Positions 25,746-34,274 of a stretch of 64,000 bases of DNA are shown here, in pieces. The translations under genes were made by a program, and so were the position numbers. The stretch covers positions 1-64,000 of the forward strand of contig JAFTMI010000045.1 in the NCBI GenBank assembly GCA_017452505.1. Direction: 5' to 3'. The first letter of the stretch is position 1. Each line of letters starts with the position of its first letter. This stretch comes from Oscillospiraceae bacterium (GTDB taxonomy: Bacteria; Bacillota; Clostridia; Oscillospirales; Oscillospiraceae). A model generated the notes under the pieces. That model did no database searches and was not told the DNA's origin. It was given only the letters and a program-made list of their open reading frames with translations.

Positions 25746-26596
25746 TTTACAAATCCTCCGTTCATTTCTTTATAACCCTGGTCGGCAAGAAGGCCCTTCA
25801 GAGCGTTGACGGCATAGTCAAATGCTTCGTCATTGTTTTCAAAGTGGAAGCGGTTCTTCATTTCCTCATCGTCGATGGTTGCGTAGCCATCAAAGATCGC
25901 TAAGTGAGGCTCCAGTGTCAAAACCTGGTTGCCCTCGATCATCTCGATGAGCTTGGGGATATCGCCGTCGCCCACACCGGCAGGAACCAGTTCCTCGGTC
26001 TTGGCGTCGGTATCCTTAATATGGAAGTACTCCATTTTGCTGTGGAGCGTGGGCAGAGTGACCTTGGGATCCTCGCCGCACTGGATGTAGTTGGCAGGGT
26101 CATAGACAAACTTCAGACCGGGCACATTGGTCATCAGCTCCTGAACACGCTCCAGAGTATCACCATAGACCTTCTTTTCATTCTCGTGGCAGAGCTTTAC
26201 GCCATACTTGGTGGCCACCTCTACCATACGCTTTAAGTAAGCAAAGACCTGCTCCTTCTTATCGTAAGCATCAAAGAAGCTGAACATGCGGATCTTGTCT
26301 GCACCAAAAATATTGGCCAGCTTGCACATATGCTCCACCTTGGGCAGATATTCCTCAAAGTCGAAATCCTCATTAAGAGAAACCTTACCCATGGGAGAAC
26401 CCAAAGACCATACTTTTAAGTTATTCTCCTTCAAAATGGCGGCTACTTCCTCCGCTCTTTCCAAGGTCATATCACCGATGTTCACACTGTCCACGGTACG
26501 GATCTCCAAAAGGCCGATACCGTTGCGGTGCAGAGCATCGATCTGGGCCTGCAGGCTGCTGCCGGCCTCATCTGCAAATGCACATAAACGAATCAA
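25742..26596 (-). CDS. Sugar phosphate isomerase/epimerase-like TIM-barrel protein
   Basis: A 284-residue member of the same fold family, with LCHENEKKVYGDT near residue 138, KFVYDPANYIQCG near 165, EYFHIKDTDAKTEELVPAG near 190 and LTLEPHLAIFDG near 228 giving the metal-ligand acids and histidines. The start codon is TTG at 26596 with AAGGAG eight bases upstream; the sequence IRLCAFADEAG right after it is the usual family beginning, so the TTG is convincing. First gene of a two-gene operon. No promoter with both boxes was clear; GTATAATAAT near 26634 may be the -10. Confidence 0.87.
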   Translation of the reverse strand: MIRLCAFADEAGSSLQAQIDALHRNGIGLLEIRTVDSVNIGDMTLERAEEVAAILKENNLKVWSLGSPMGKVSLNEDFDFEEYLPKVEHMCKLANIFGADKIRMFSFFDAYDKKEQVFAYLKRMVEVATKYGVKLCHENEKKVYGDTLERVQELMTNVPGLKFVYDPANYIQCGEDPKVTLPTLHSKMEYFHIKDTDAKTEELVPAGVGDGDIPKLIEMIEGNQVLTLEPHLAIFDGYATIDDEEMKNRFHFENNDEAFDYAVNALKGLLADQGYKEMNGGFVK

Positions 26597-26682
26597 AGCA
26601 ATTGCTCCTTTCCTATTAAATACTAAGAATTATTATACTTTGTTTCCATAAAAAGTCAACAAAGAATCCGCTAAAAAAGTGC

Positions 26683-26711
26683 TTGACAAGGGGCAAAAGA
26701 TGTGGTAAGAT
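26683..26711 (+). promoter_or_regulatory. Promoter of the infC-rpmI-rplT operon
   Basis: TTGACA (26683-26688), 17 bases, TAAGAT (26706-26711). The transcript start would be near 26718, leaving a leader of about 300 nt. Confidence 0.85.
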
Positions 26712-26717
26712 ACGCAG

Positions 26718-27008
26718 GTAATAAAGAAGGCTTATCATCCGCCTCACCTCCAGCCAAAGCGCAAAGAGGTTAATATTCCACCTCCTTAGCGGAGAAACTG
26801 TGTGAATGCGGATGGATTGCCATCCGCTTTTTTATGTTTAGGCAGACATAAAAAAGTCCTTGCCAACCAGCAGCGGGTCTTTTCCCTCGGATGCGGCGCA
26901 AGACCTTTTTGAAATACACAAAGTATTTCTGCAAAGGACATTGCTTGCCCCAAGAAAAAATCCTCATCTGCTGCAATGACAAATCCTTTTTAATATCTGC
27001 CCATTATT
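26718..27008 (+). promoter_or_regulatory. Long L20/infC-type leader with attenuation
   Basis: The leader contains an intrinsic terminator (26808-26833) and, upstream of it, CATCCGC (26736-26742) that could pair with the GCGGATG of the terminator's 5' arm, forming an antiterminator. Downstream, 26849-26943 can fold into a long hairpin (GTCCTTGC with GCAAAGGAC; GGGTCTT with AAGACC), a possible L20 binding site. Firmicute infC-rpmI-rplT operons are known to be controlled by L20 through leader attenuation; the assignment here rests on position and structure. Confidence 0.65.
26808..26833 (+). terminator. Attenuator terminator in the infC leader
   Basis: GCGGATGG, loop ATTG, CCATCCGC, then six Ts. 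Confidence 0.88.
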
Positions 27009-27021
27009 GGAGGTGCTTACC

Positions 27022-27537
27022 ATAGCCAAGTTAGATCATCAGCTCAATGAAGAAATCCAGGATAAGGAGCTTCGCATCATCGGTGAAGACGGCGCACAGC
27101 TGGGCATTATGTCCGCTGACGAAGCCAATGCTTTGGCCGAGGAGCAGGGCCTGGACCTGGTAAAGATCTCCCCCAACGCAGTTCCCCCCGTCTGTAAGAT
27201 TATGGATTATTCCAAGTTCTGCTTCGATCAGAAGAAGCGGGAAAAGGAAGCCAAGAAGAATCAGAAGGTCGTGGAGATCAAGGAGATCCGTATGAGCCCC
27301 AGCATCGACACCAACGACTTGAACACCAAGATCAAAAACGCCCAGAAGTTTCTGAAGGACGGCAACCGGGTCAAAGTCAGCGTCCGTTTTCGCGGCCGTG
27401 AGATGGCGCACACCAATCTTGGCGAGAAGCTGCTGATGGACTTTGCAGAGGCCTGCGCTGAAATATCTACTATGGAAAAGAATCCCAAGTTGGAAGGCCG
27501 GTTCATGGGTATGTTCCTGGCCCCCAAAAAACAGTAA
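27022..27537 (+). CDS. infC: Translation initiation factor IF-3 with AUA start codon
   Basis: A 171-residue IF-3. LDHQLNEEIQDKELRIIGEDG opens the N-terminal domain, KKREKEAKKNQKVVEIKEIRM is the linker region and SVRFRGREMAHTNLGEKLL lies in the C-terminal ribosome-binding domain. GGAGGTG at 27009-27015 ends seven bases before ATA (27022), and no ATG or GTG is properly placed; the TTG at 27007 overlaps the ribosome site itself. I therefore take ATA as start. Rare AUU/AUC/AUA starts on infC are known and let IF-3 repress its own translation by start-codon discrimination. First gene of the infC-rpmI-rplT operon. Confidence 0.93.
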   Translation: MAKLDHQLNEEIQDKELRIIGEDGAQLGIMSADEANALAEEQGLDLVKISPNAVPPVCKIMDYSKFCFDQKKREKEAKKNQKVVEIKEIRMSPSIDTNDLNTKIKNAQKFLKDGNRVKVSVRFRGREMAHTNLGEKLLMDFAEACAEISTMEKNPKLEGRFMGMFLAPKKQ

Positions 27538-27586
27538 GTAACAAATTATTTGTTCTATTACCAATGATACGGAAGGAGAACCAACT

Positions 27587-27784
27587 ATGCCCAAGCTGAA
27601 AACCCATAGCGGTGCTAAGAAGAGATTCAACCTCACCAAGTCCGGTAAGGTCAAGAGAGCCCGCGCTTACAAGAGCCATATCCTCACTAAGAAGGATACC
27701 AAGCGTACCCGTCGTCTTCGTACCACTGCTTATGCAGATGCTACCAACGTAGCTACCGTCAAGAAGATGATTCCCTACAAATAA
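27587..27784 (+). CDS. rpmI: Large ribosomal subunit protein bL35
   Basis: A 65-residue very basic protein starting [13 protein letters not shown], the hallmark of bL35, with [16 protein letters not shown] following. GGAAGGAG is eight bases before the ATG. Lies 49 bp after infC and 20 bp before rplT in the conserved order. Confidence 0.98.
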   Translation: MPKLKTHSGAKKRFNLTKSGKVKRARAYKSHILTKKDTKRTRRLRTTAYADATNVATVKKMIPYK

Positions 27785-27804
27785 GCCAAGGAGGATATTG
27801 AGAA

Positions 27805-28161
27805 ATGGCAAGAGTCAAAGGCGCAATGATGACGCGCAAGAGAAGAAATGCTACCCTGAAGCTGGCTAAGGGTTACTGGGGTTCCAAGTCCCGCCACTTT
27901 AAGATGGCCAAGCAGCAGGTTATGAAGTCCGGCAACTACGCTTATGTTGGCCGCAAGCTGAAGAAGCGTGACTATCGCAGACTGTGGATCACCCGTCTGT
28001 CTGCTGCAGTTGCTCCCTACGGTCTGAACTACTCCACCTTTATGAACGGTGTGAAGAAGGCCGGCATCGAGATGAACCGCAAGAGCCTGTCCGAGATGGC
28101 TATCCAGGACACCGCCGCTTTCGCTGCTCTGGTTGAGCAGGCTAAGGCCGCTCTGAAGTAA
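27805..28161 (+). CDS. rplT: Large ribosomal subunit protein bL20
   Basis: A 118-residue bL20. [13 protein letters not shown] at the start, [19 protein letters not shown] near residue 20, [15 protein letters not shown] near 50 and [17 protein letters not shown] at the end are all standard. Besides assembling 23S rRNA, it is probably the feedback regulator of the operon through the leader. Followed by a strong terminator. Confidence 0.98.
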   Translation: MARVKGAMMTRKRRNATLKLAKGYWGSKSRHFKMAKQQVMKSGNYAYVGRKLKKRDYRRLWITRLSAAVAPYGLNYSTFMNGVKKAGIEMNRKSLSEMAIQDTAAFAALVEQAKAALK

Positions 28162-28173
28162 GAAAAGCATTGA

Positions 28174-28207
28174 AAACCGCACTGCTTGGCAGTGCGGTTT
28201 CTTTTTT
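28174..28207 (+). terminator. Terminator of the infC-rpmI-rplT operon
   Basis: AAACCGCACTGC, loop TTG, GCAGTGCGGTTT and a T run. Confidence 0.93.
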
Positions 28208-29204
28208 ATTTCAGCTCATTTAAGTAATATGCACGGGTTGCGGCATAGCTGCCGTCGGGAGCTGTGACAGTCAGGCGAATATAGCTATTCTCATCACCCT
28301 TTTCAAGCAAGCGGGTCAGATCAAAGGTTGCCTCATTGAGCCACTTCCCACCTTCTGCCGTTTTCTGTCCGGCAAAACGGCCATGGCTTTCCATCATAAT
28401 ATGTTGGGCATCAGAGCAGGTGATCTTCACAATATTTTCCTCAACAGTCAAATCGAAGATCTCCGGGCCGCAGGACATATAGAAATCACCCTTTTCCAGC
28501 GCATTGATTACAGCGCCGTACTCCAGTTTTTCCGCGCCCACCATGATCCAGGCGCCGCCCAGCGCTTCCGGATGGTGCATATCGTCAGTGCCCACAGGGT
28601 AGATTTTGTTACCCAGATTTAAAAGCTCCCTCAGCACCCAGGCGTTGTTTTCATTATTGCCCAGGTAGCAGCATTCTTCGTTCCGCAGCTCCATACCCCA
28701 CAGGCCCTTGAGTGGCGCATAATCAGTGTAGCTGTGGCAGGACCAGTTGGGATGATTGTACATCACCAAAAAGCCCATCTCATTGGCCTTGGCGATCATT
28801 GCGTTGGTGATATCCACCTCGTGGCGCATATCCATATTTTCAAATTGGACCAGCTTGTTATATTCCTGGGCATTGGCATAATTGCTTCTGGCGCTCCAGG
28901 GAGACCACAGATTGTCCGGGCGCTTGGCAATCAGGTTAAAATGGTAGGACTTTCCGTCAAGCTTAGGGCGATAATTCTCGTGGTTGTAGTTCAGCTCCAT
29001 AGCGGTAAGCATCAGAAAATCCGGATCGTTCATATGGGAATGGTCTACGATCACATTATGATCTGTCAGCGCAAGGACTTGATAGCCCTTAGCCTTGTAG
29101 GCATCCTTCACCTCCTGGGGTGTCAGCTTGCCATCGGAAATGGTACTGTGGGTATGGAGATTTGTCTTAAAATATTGAGGTACACGGGGTAACAGATGCT
29201 TCAT
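28206..29204 (-). CDS. PHP domain phosphoesterase-like protein
   Basis: A 332-residue PHP-domain protein. NLHTHSTISDGKLTPQEV near residue 17 is motif 1 with paired histidines; LALTDHNVIVDHSH near 44, MYNHPNWSC near 150 and GTDDMHHPE near 205 supply the other metal ligands. The C-terminal 100 residues are strand-rich and end in a tail (YAATRAYYLNELK). Members act on phosphoesters, but many are uncharacterised. AGGAGG precedes the ATG. It is convergent with rplT and 14 bp downstream of the DUF1846 gene, on the same strand, so probably transcribed with it. Confidence 0.87.
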   Translation of the reverse strand: MKHLLPRVPQYFKTNLHTHSTISDGKLTPQEVKDAYKAKGYQVLALTDHNVIVDHSHMNDPDFLMLTAMELNYNHENYRPKLDGKSYHFNLIAKRPDNLWSPWSARSNYANAQEYNKLVQFENMDMRHEVDITNAMIAKANEMGFLVMYNHPNWSCHSYTDYAPLKGLWGMELRNEECCYLGNNENNAWVLRELLNLGNKIYPVGTDDMHHPEALGGAWIMVGAEKLEYGAVINALEKGDFYMSCGPEIFDLTVEENIVKITCSDAQHIMMESHGRFAGQKTAEGGKWLNEATFDLTRLLEKGDENSYIRLTVTAPDGSYAATRAYYLNELK

Positions 29205-29218
29205 TATTTTTCCTCCTG

Positions 29219-30682
29219 TTATGTCTTATATCGGGGCTGGCAGGTGATATTCACGCCCAGACGCTTGAAAATCTTTTCATCCACCGGGGAGAGAATCACA
29301 GAGGAATGCACTTCGCAGCCGCGGAGCTTACCCAACTGTTCCATTGCCTGCTCTGCCTTGGGATCGGTAGCGGCGCAGATAGACAGAGCGATCAACACCT
29401 CGTCCGTATGCAGGCGGGGGTTGCGGTTGCCCAAATGGTCAACCTTCAGATGCTGGATGGGGTCGATAACCTCCGGTGCAATCAAGTGGAGAGCATCGTC
29501 CAGGCCCGCGAGGGTCTTTAATGCGTTCAGCAGAAGCGCCGCCGATGCGCCCAGCAGATTGGAAGTCTTACCGGTTACGATCCGTCCGTCCGGCAGTTCC
29601 ATGGCCGCAGCGGGCTTGCCTGTCTGCTCCGCCTTTTCCAAAGCGGGAGCTACCACCCGGCGGGCATCCTCGGTCACATTGGCCTTTTTCATCAAAAGCT
29701 CTAATTTGAGAATTTGGTTATAGTCTGCCTTGCCCTGCTTTTGGTCGCACAGAGCGGTATAGTACCGGCGGACGATCTCCTGGCGAGAGGCTTCACAGCA
29801 GGCCTCGTCATCGACAATGCAGTTACCCACCATATTCACGCCCATATCCGTGGGAGATTTATAGGGACATTCTCCCAGAATCCGCTCAAACATGGCCACC
29901 AGCACAGGGAATGCTTCCACATCCCGGTTATAATTGACGGTGGTCTGTCCATAAGCTTCCAAATGGAAGGGGTCGATCATATTCACATCGGACAGGTCGG
30001 CGGTAGCAGCCTCGTAAGCCAAGTTCACGGGGTGATTCAGGGGCATATTCCACACAGGGAAGGTCTCGAACTTCGCATAACCGGCCTTCACACCCCGCTT
30101 ATGCTCGTGGTAAAGCTGGCTCATACAGGTGGCCAGCTTGCCACTGCCGGGACCGGGGGCGGTGACAACCACCAAAGAGCGGGATGTTTCAATAAAGTCA
30201 TTCTTGCCATAGCCCTCATCGCTGACAATATAACCAATATTGGCAGGATAGCCGGGAATATCATAATGGTGATAGACCTTAATATCCATTGCTTCCAAGC
30301 GGCTGCTGAAGGCCTTGGCCATACTCTGACCGGAGAACCGGGTGAGCACCACGCTGGACACATACAGGCCAAAGCCCCGGAACACATCAATGAGGCGGAT
30401 CACGTCCCGGTCATAGGTGATGCCCAGGTCACCGCGGATCTTATTCTTCTCGATATCATCGGCATTGATGGCAATGACCATCTCCACCTGGTCCTTCAGC
30501 TCCAGAAGCATACGAAGCTTGCTGTCCGGCTGGAAACCGGGCAGAACACGGGCTGCGTGATTGTCATCGTAGAGCTTACCGCCAAACTCCAGATACAGCT
30601 TGCCGCCAAACTGGGCGATCCGCTCCCGGATATGAGCGGATTGGGTACTGATATATTTATCGTGATCAAAACCTTGCTTCAT
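29219..30682 (-). CDS. DUF1846 family protein
   Basis: A 487-residue protein of the DUF1846 family, typical in length. [21 protein letters not shown] opens the protein, and [21 protein letters not shown] near residue 155 with [17 protein letters not shown] next to it gives a P-loop-like GPGSGK that could bind a nucleotide. The family is widespread in Firmicutes and structurally known but without established function. Translated upstream of the PHP protein; a joint role in nucleotide or phosphoester metabolism is possible. Upstream 30683-30806 is AT-rich and would hold its promoter. Confidence 0.88.
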   Translation of the reverse strand: MKQGFDHDKYISTQSAHIRERIAQFGGKLYLEFGGKLYDDNHAARVLPGFQPDSKLRMLLELKDQVEMVIAINADDIEKNKIRGDLGITYDRDVIRLIDVFRGFGLYVSSVVLTRFSGQSMAKAFSSRLEAMDIKVYHHYDIPGYPANIGYIVSDEGYGKNDFIETSRSLVVVTAPGPGSGKLATCMSQLYHEHKRGVKAGYAKFETFPVWNMPLNHPVNLAYEAATADLSDVNMIDPFHLEAYGQTTVNYNRDVEAFPVLVAMFERILGECPYKSPTDMGVNMVGNCIVDDEACCEASRQEIVRRYYTALCDQKQGKADYNQILKLELLMKKANVTEDARRVVAPALEKAEQTGKPAAAMELPDGRIVTGKTSNLLGASAALLLNALKTLAGLDDALHLIAPEVIDPIQHLKVDHLGNRNPRLHTDEVLIALSICAATDPKAEQAMEQLGKLRGCEVHSSVILSPVDEKIFKRLGVNITCQPRYKT

Positions 30683-30806
30683 CTTTCTGCGCCCCTTTTC
30701 TGCAAAATTTGCATAGCAAATACCTTTTTCTATTTTAATTTACTTTTTCAAAAATAGCAAGTTTTTTCTGCATTTTCACAAGAATAAAAAATAAGCAAAA
30801 AAGCTA

Positions 30807-30835
30807 TTGCTTTTTCCTGTCGAAAAGGCTAATAT
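30807..30835 (+). promoter_or_regulatory. Promoter of the first MATE gene
   Basis: TTGCTT (30807-30812), 17 bases, TAATAT (30830-30835). The preceding CTATTGCTTT recurs at the second MATE promoter. Confidence 0.6.
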
Positions 30836-30879
30836 AATACAAGGCATATTCAAAAATACTTTGCAACGAGGTGATCGTG

Positions 30880-32238
30880 ATGCGTAGGAAAGATGTCAAT
30901 ATGCTGGAAGGCTCCATCATGAAGGGAATTTTGACGATTGCTATTCCCGTTATGGTCATGAATGTAGCCACTTCCCTGTTCAACATCATCGATATGACGG
31001 TGTTGAAAACCTTTGGCGGCGCCGTTGGCGCTGTTGGTGTTTGCGGTACGCTGATCTCCCTGATTACAGGCTTGGTGATCGGCGTTTCCTCCGGTTCCAA
31101 TGTCATCATAGCCCGGTACATCGGCCGAAAAGATCCGGCCAGTGTGGACCGGGCTATTAACACAGCTATGGCTTTTTCCATTGCTGCCGGTATCGCTTTG
31201 GCGATCATCGGTGTGGTGGGTGCGCCGCTGTTTTTGACCTGGAATAACTGTCCGGATGCCCTATTGCAGGATGCAACGCTGTACTTCCGGCTTTACTTCG
31301 CAGGCGTCCCCATTTTGATGGTCTACAACTTCTGCGCATCCATTCTCCGGTCCTCCGGTGACTCCCGCCGGCCTATGATCTTCCTGATCATTGGCGGTAT
31401 TGTAAAAGTTCTTTCCAACCTGGTATTTGCCGGTGTGTTCCACTTGGGTGTGATGGGCGTTGCCTTTGCCACCATTCTTTCCTGGTGTGTATTCACCACC
31501 TTGGGCTTAACCGCACTTACCCACAATGAAGGCGCTGTCAAGCTCCGTTTGAAGGACATCCGTTTCTATAAAAAAGAGATGAACCAGATCCTCCACATCG
31601 GTATTCCCGCCGGCTTGCAGCAGGCTCTTTACTCCGTTGCCAATGTGATCATCACCGCTGAGGTAAACAAGCTGGGTCCTGCCGCCACCACCGGTATGTC
31701 CATTGCCAATAATTTTGACGGCATTCTCTATCAGATCAGCGTGGCTACCTCCCTGGCGATCATGCCCTATGTCAGCCAAAACATCGGCGCAGGCAATCTG
31801 AAGCGCTCTGTCCGCTCCATTTGGGAGGGCATTTTGGTAACGGTAGCCCTGGGCGGTTTCTTCGGCTCGCTGTCTGCCATCTTCTCCCGGCAGCTTTCCG
31901 GCATTATGTCTGCCGACCCGGATGCCATCAAATACTCTATGCAAAAGATGGTCCTCATCTCCAGCACCTACTTCCTTTGCGGCATCAACGAGATTTTGGG
32001 CGCGGCCCTTCGTAGTATGGGCAAGCCTCTCTCCTCCACCATTTCCACGATGGTGTGGATGTGCGCCTTCCGGTTTGTGTGGGTGTATTTGATTTATCCG
32101 CTGTTCCCCGCAAGCCTTACCTACCTGTACTTGGTATGGCCCATTGGTTGGGTAATGTCCGGCCTGTCGCTGCTGTGCGCTCTCATCCCCACCGTCAAAA
32201 AGCTGAAAACCAAGACATCTGCACAGTTGCTTGCCTAA
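30880..32238 (+). CDS. MATE family multidrug/cation antiporter
   Basis: A 452-residue polytopic protein with 12 predicted helices of the MatE fold: two repeats, the first beginning LEGSIMKGILTIAIPVMVMNV, the second around HIGIPAGLQQALYSVANVIIT near residue 235. NVIIARYIGRKDP near 80 and MPYVSQNIGAG near 295 are family-typical. Members export drugs or metabolites by Na+ or H+ antiport. I start at ATG 30880, with AGGTGA upstream, rather than at GTG 30871. It is about 60% similar by eye to the following gene, including the first dozen residues. Confidence 0.9.
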   Translation: MRRKDVNMLEGSIMKGILTIAIPVMVMNVATSLFNIIDMTVLKTFGGAVGAVGVCGTLISLITGLVIGVSSGSNVIIARYIGRKDPASVDRAINTAMAFSIAAGIALAIIGVVGAPLFLTWNNCPDALLQDATLYFRLYFAGVPILMVYNFCASILRSSGDSRRPMIFLIIGGIVKVLSNLVFAGVFHLGVMGVAFATILSWCVFTTLGLTALTHNEGAVKLRLKDIRFYKKEMNQILHIGIPAGLQQALYSVANVIITAEVNKLGPAATTGMSIANNFDGILYQISVATSLAIMPYVSQNIGAGNLKRSVRSIWEGILVTVALGGFFGSLSAIFSRQLSGIMSADPDAIKYSMQKMVLISSTYFLCGINEILGAALRSMGKPLSSTISTMVWMCAFRFVWVYLIYPLFPASLTYLYLVWPIGWVMSGLSLLCALIPTVKKLKTKTSAQLLA

Positions 32239-32299
32239 AAAAGGTAGTGACCCTACAAATTTATTATGCAAGCATAACAAATTCGATATGCAAAAACTA

Positions 32300-32328
32300 T
32301 TGCTTTATTGGAGCAACGTCATTACAAT
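32300..32328 (+). promoter_or_regulatory. Promoter of the second MATE gene
   Basis: TTGCTT (32300-32305), 17 bases, TACAAT (32323-32328). Confidence 0.65.
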
Positions 32329-32371
32329 AACCACAAGCATATGAAAAACATACTGTGACGAGGTAATCGTG

Positions 32372-33751
32372 ATGCGTAGAAAAGATGTGAACATGCTGGA
32401 AGGCTCTATCGTAAAGGGTTTGTTGGCTATGGCCCTGCCCATTATGCTGGCCAATGTGATCCAGTCGATGTACAACATCATCGATATGCGGGTTCTAAAG
32501 CAATTCGACCCCGGCGATGGTCTGGCCATTGGCGCGGTAAGTGCCTGCAGCAATCTGACCAACCTGATCACCAGTTTGGTTATCGGCGTTTCCACCGGCT
32601 CCAATGTCATCGTAGCCCGATACATCGGCCGCAAAGACCCGGAAAGCCGGGATCGGGCTATGCACACCGCTTTGGCCTTTTCCATCATGGCAGGCATTGT
32701 GCTGATGGTCATTGGCATTATCGGCGCCCCCCACTTCCTTACCTGGACCAACTGTGACCCCGAGCTTTTGCCCCAAGCAACCCTTTACTTCCGAATGTAT
32801 TTTTCCGGTGTGGCTGTCCTGTTCCTGCATAATTTCTTAGCCTCCTTCCTTCGTGCCACCGGTGATTCCCAACGGCTGATGGCTACTTCCCTCATCGGCG
32901 GTGCCGTCAAAGTTGTCGGTACCTTCCTGTTTGTAGGTGGATTGCGTTTGGGCATCCTGGGTGTCTCTCTTGCCACCTTGGTTTCTTGGTTTGTTTATCT
33001 GGGATTGGATCTGCGCGTACTGCTCCCTAAAGACCGTGCCGGTGTTCAAGTCCGCCTCAAGGATATCCGTTTCCATAAAAAGGAGATGAAGGAGATTCTC
33101 CATGTGGGCATCCCCGCCGGCTTACAGCAGGCCCTCTACTCCATAGCCAATGTTATCATTGTGTCCACGGTTAACACCTTCGGCAAGGAGGCCACCGCCG
33201 GTCTGGGCATTGCCAACCAGTATGACAATATTCTCTATCAGATCTGTACCGCTGTGACCGTGTCCGTAATGCCCTATGTAAGCCAAAACATCGGCGCAGG
33301 TAATGTAAAACGCGCTAAGAAGGCTATGCTGCGGGGCTTCTTCATCACCCTTTCTTTGGGCGGCGGATTGGGCGCCCTGTCTGCCATCTTCTCCCACGGA
33401 TTGGCCAGCTTTATGTCCGGCAATCCTTTGGTCATTGCCCACGCCCGGGAAAAAATGGTCATCATCTCCAGCACCTATTTCCTCTGTGGCACTGACCGAA
33501 TCATCGGTCAGTCTCTGCGAGCCATGGGTAAGCCTCTAGCCGCCACCATTTCCACCATGGTATGGATGTGCGCCTTCCGGTTCTTCTGGGTGTATGTGGT
33601 TTACCCCTTCCTGCCCCAGGGCAATTTGACCTCCCTGTATTTGGTTTGGCCCATCGGCTGGCTGCTGTCCATCTGCACGTTGCTGTGCATTTTCTTCCCA
33701 ACAATCAAAAAGCTGGACAAAAAAGCTGCACAAAACCAAGTTATCATCTAA
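32372..33751 (+). CDS. MATE family multidrug/cation antiporter (tandem paralogue)
   Basis: A 459-residue MATE transporter, paralogous to the preceding gene. The opening RRKDVNMLEGSI is almost identical in both, as are LKDIRF-KKEM, HVGIPAGLQQALYSIANVII and MPYVSQNIGAGN. The spacing of promoter, GAGGT ribosome site and ATG is also the same, so the duplication included the control region. Sequence has diverged in the loops, suggesting different substrates. I start at ATG 32372. Ends before a terminator. Confidence 0.9.
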   Translation: MRRKDVNMLEGSIVKGLLAMALPIMLANVIQSMYNIIDMRVLKQFDPGDGLAIGAVSACSNLTNLITSLVIGVSTGSNVIVARYIGRKDPESRDRAMHTALAFSIMAGIVLMVIGIIGAPHFLTWTNCDPELLPQATLYFRMYFSGVAVLFLHNFLASFLRATGDSQRLMATSLIGGAVKVVGTFLFVGGLRLGILGVSLATLVSWFVYLGLDLRVLLPKDRAGVQVRLKDIRFHKKEMKEILHVGIPAGLQQALYSIANVIIVSTVNTFGKEATAGLGIANQYDNILYQICTAVTVSVMPYVSQNIGAGNVKRAKKAMLRGFFITLSLGGGLGALSAIFSHGLASFMSGNPLVIAHAREKMVIISSTYFLCGTDRIIGQSLRAMGKPLAATISTMVWMCAFRFFWVYVVYPFLPQGNLTSLYLVWPIGWLLSICTLLCIFFPTIKKLDKKAAQNQVII

Positions 33752-33758
33752 CCAAACC

Positions 33759-33795
33759 AACCCACCCAGCAACAGATTTTGCCGGGTGGGTTTTT
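33759..33795 (+). terminator. Terminator of the second MATE gene
   Basis: AACCCACCC and GGGTGGGTTTTT pair around a 16-base loop, followed by Ts. Confidence 0.8.
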
Positions 33796-33850
33796 ACCGG
33801 AAACTTTTTTCGCGCTCCGAAAAATAATTTGCAGAATTTGCGAAAAGCTG

Positions 33851-33879
33851 TTGACAAATCCTTTTCTGCGTGGTATTAT
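33851..33879 (+). promoter_or_regulatory. tRNA-Leu promoter
   Basis: TTGACA (33851-33856), 17 bases, TATTAT (33874-33879), 35 bases before the mature 5' end. Confidence 0.85.
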
Positions 33880-33914
33880 ATCCAAGCGTCAGACGGAAGT
33901 CTGCAAGTAAATAT

Positions 33915-34002
33915 GCGCGAGTGGTGGAATTGGTAGACTCGCTAGATTCAGGTTCTAGTGTTCACTGCGGACGTGCGGGTTCAAGTCCCGCCTCGCGCAC
34001 CA
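33915..34002 (+). tRNA. tRNA-Leu (anticodon CAG)
   Basis: An 88-nt class II tRNA with encoded CCA. The acceptor GCGCGAG (33915-33921) pairs with CTCGCGC (33992-33998). The anticodon stem CTAGA/TCTAG encloses TTCAGGT with CAG at 33949-33951. A long variable arm and the GTTCAAG T-loop are present. It reads CUG leucine codons. Its 3' end is the apparent integration target of the following element. Confidence 0.98.
33980..34002 (+). repeat. attL-like 23-bp direct repeat (3' end of tRNA-Leu)
   Basis: The last 23 bases of the tRNA, T-loop to CCA, are repeated exactly at 36049-36071. This is the usual trace of site-specific integration at a tRNA gene. Confidence 0.8.
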
Positions 34003-34034
34003 TAAGAGACAGTCGAAAGGCTGTCTCTTTTTTT
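33996..34034 (+). terminator. tRNA CCA end plus terminator; copy at 49529-49566
   Basis: AAGAGACAG and CTGTCTCTT with a T run form the tRNA terminator (34004-34034). The stretch starting CGCACCATAAGAGACAGT (33996-34013) recurs exactly at 49529-49546, and the rest of the hairpin recurs with few changes, marking a possible outer island boundary. Confidence 0.8.
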
Positions 34035-34274
34035 GTTAGGATAGACTTGGTAAAACAGGGTTATAAGTCTTGGAAATATCCGCAAATGCCCGCCTCGCAA
34101 CTTTTTATCTATTTGCACCTATTCTCCCCTATTTGCAAATATTACGATTCATTTTCGTCGGTGCCGTCGGCGGCACGGACTACTTTCTCTCACACTATGT
34201 CATCTAACTCTTATTGTTTTATGCACTATACAAAATCGGTAGCTTTCATTTCGAAAGCTACCGATTTATCGTGT

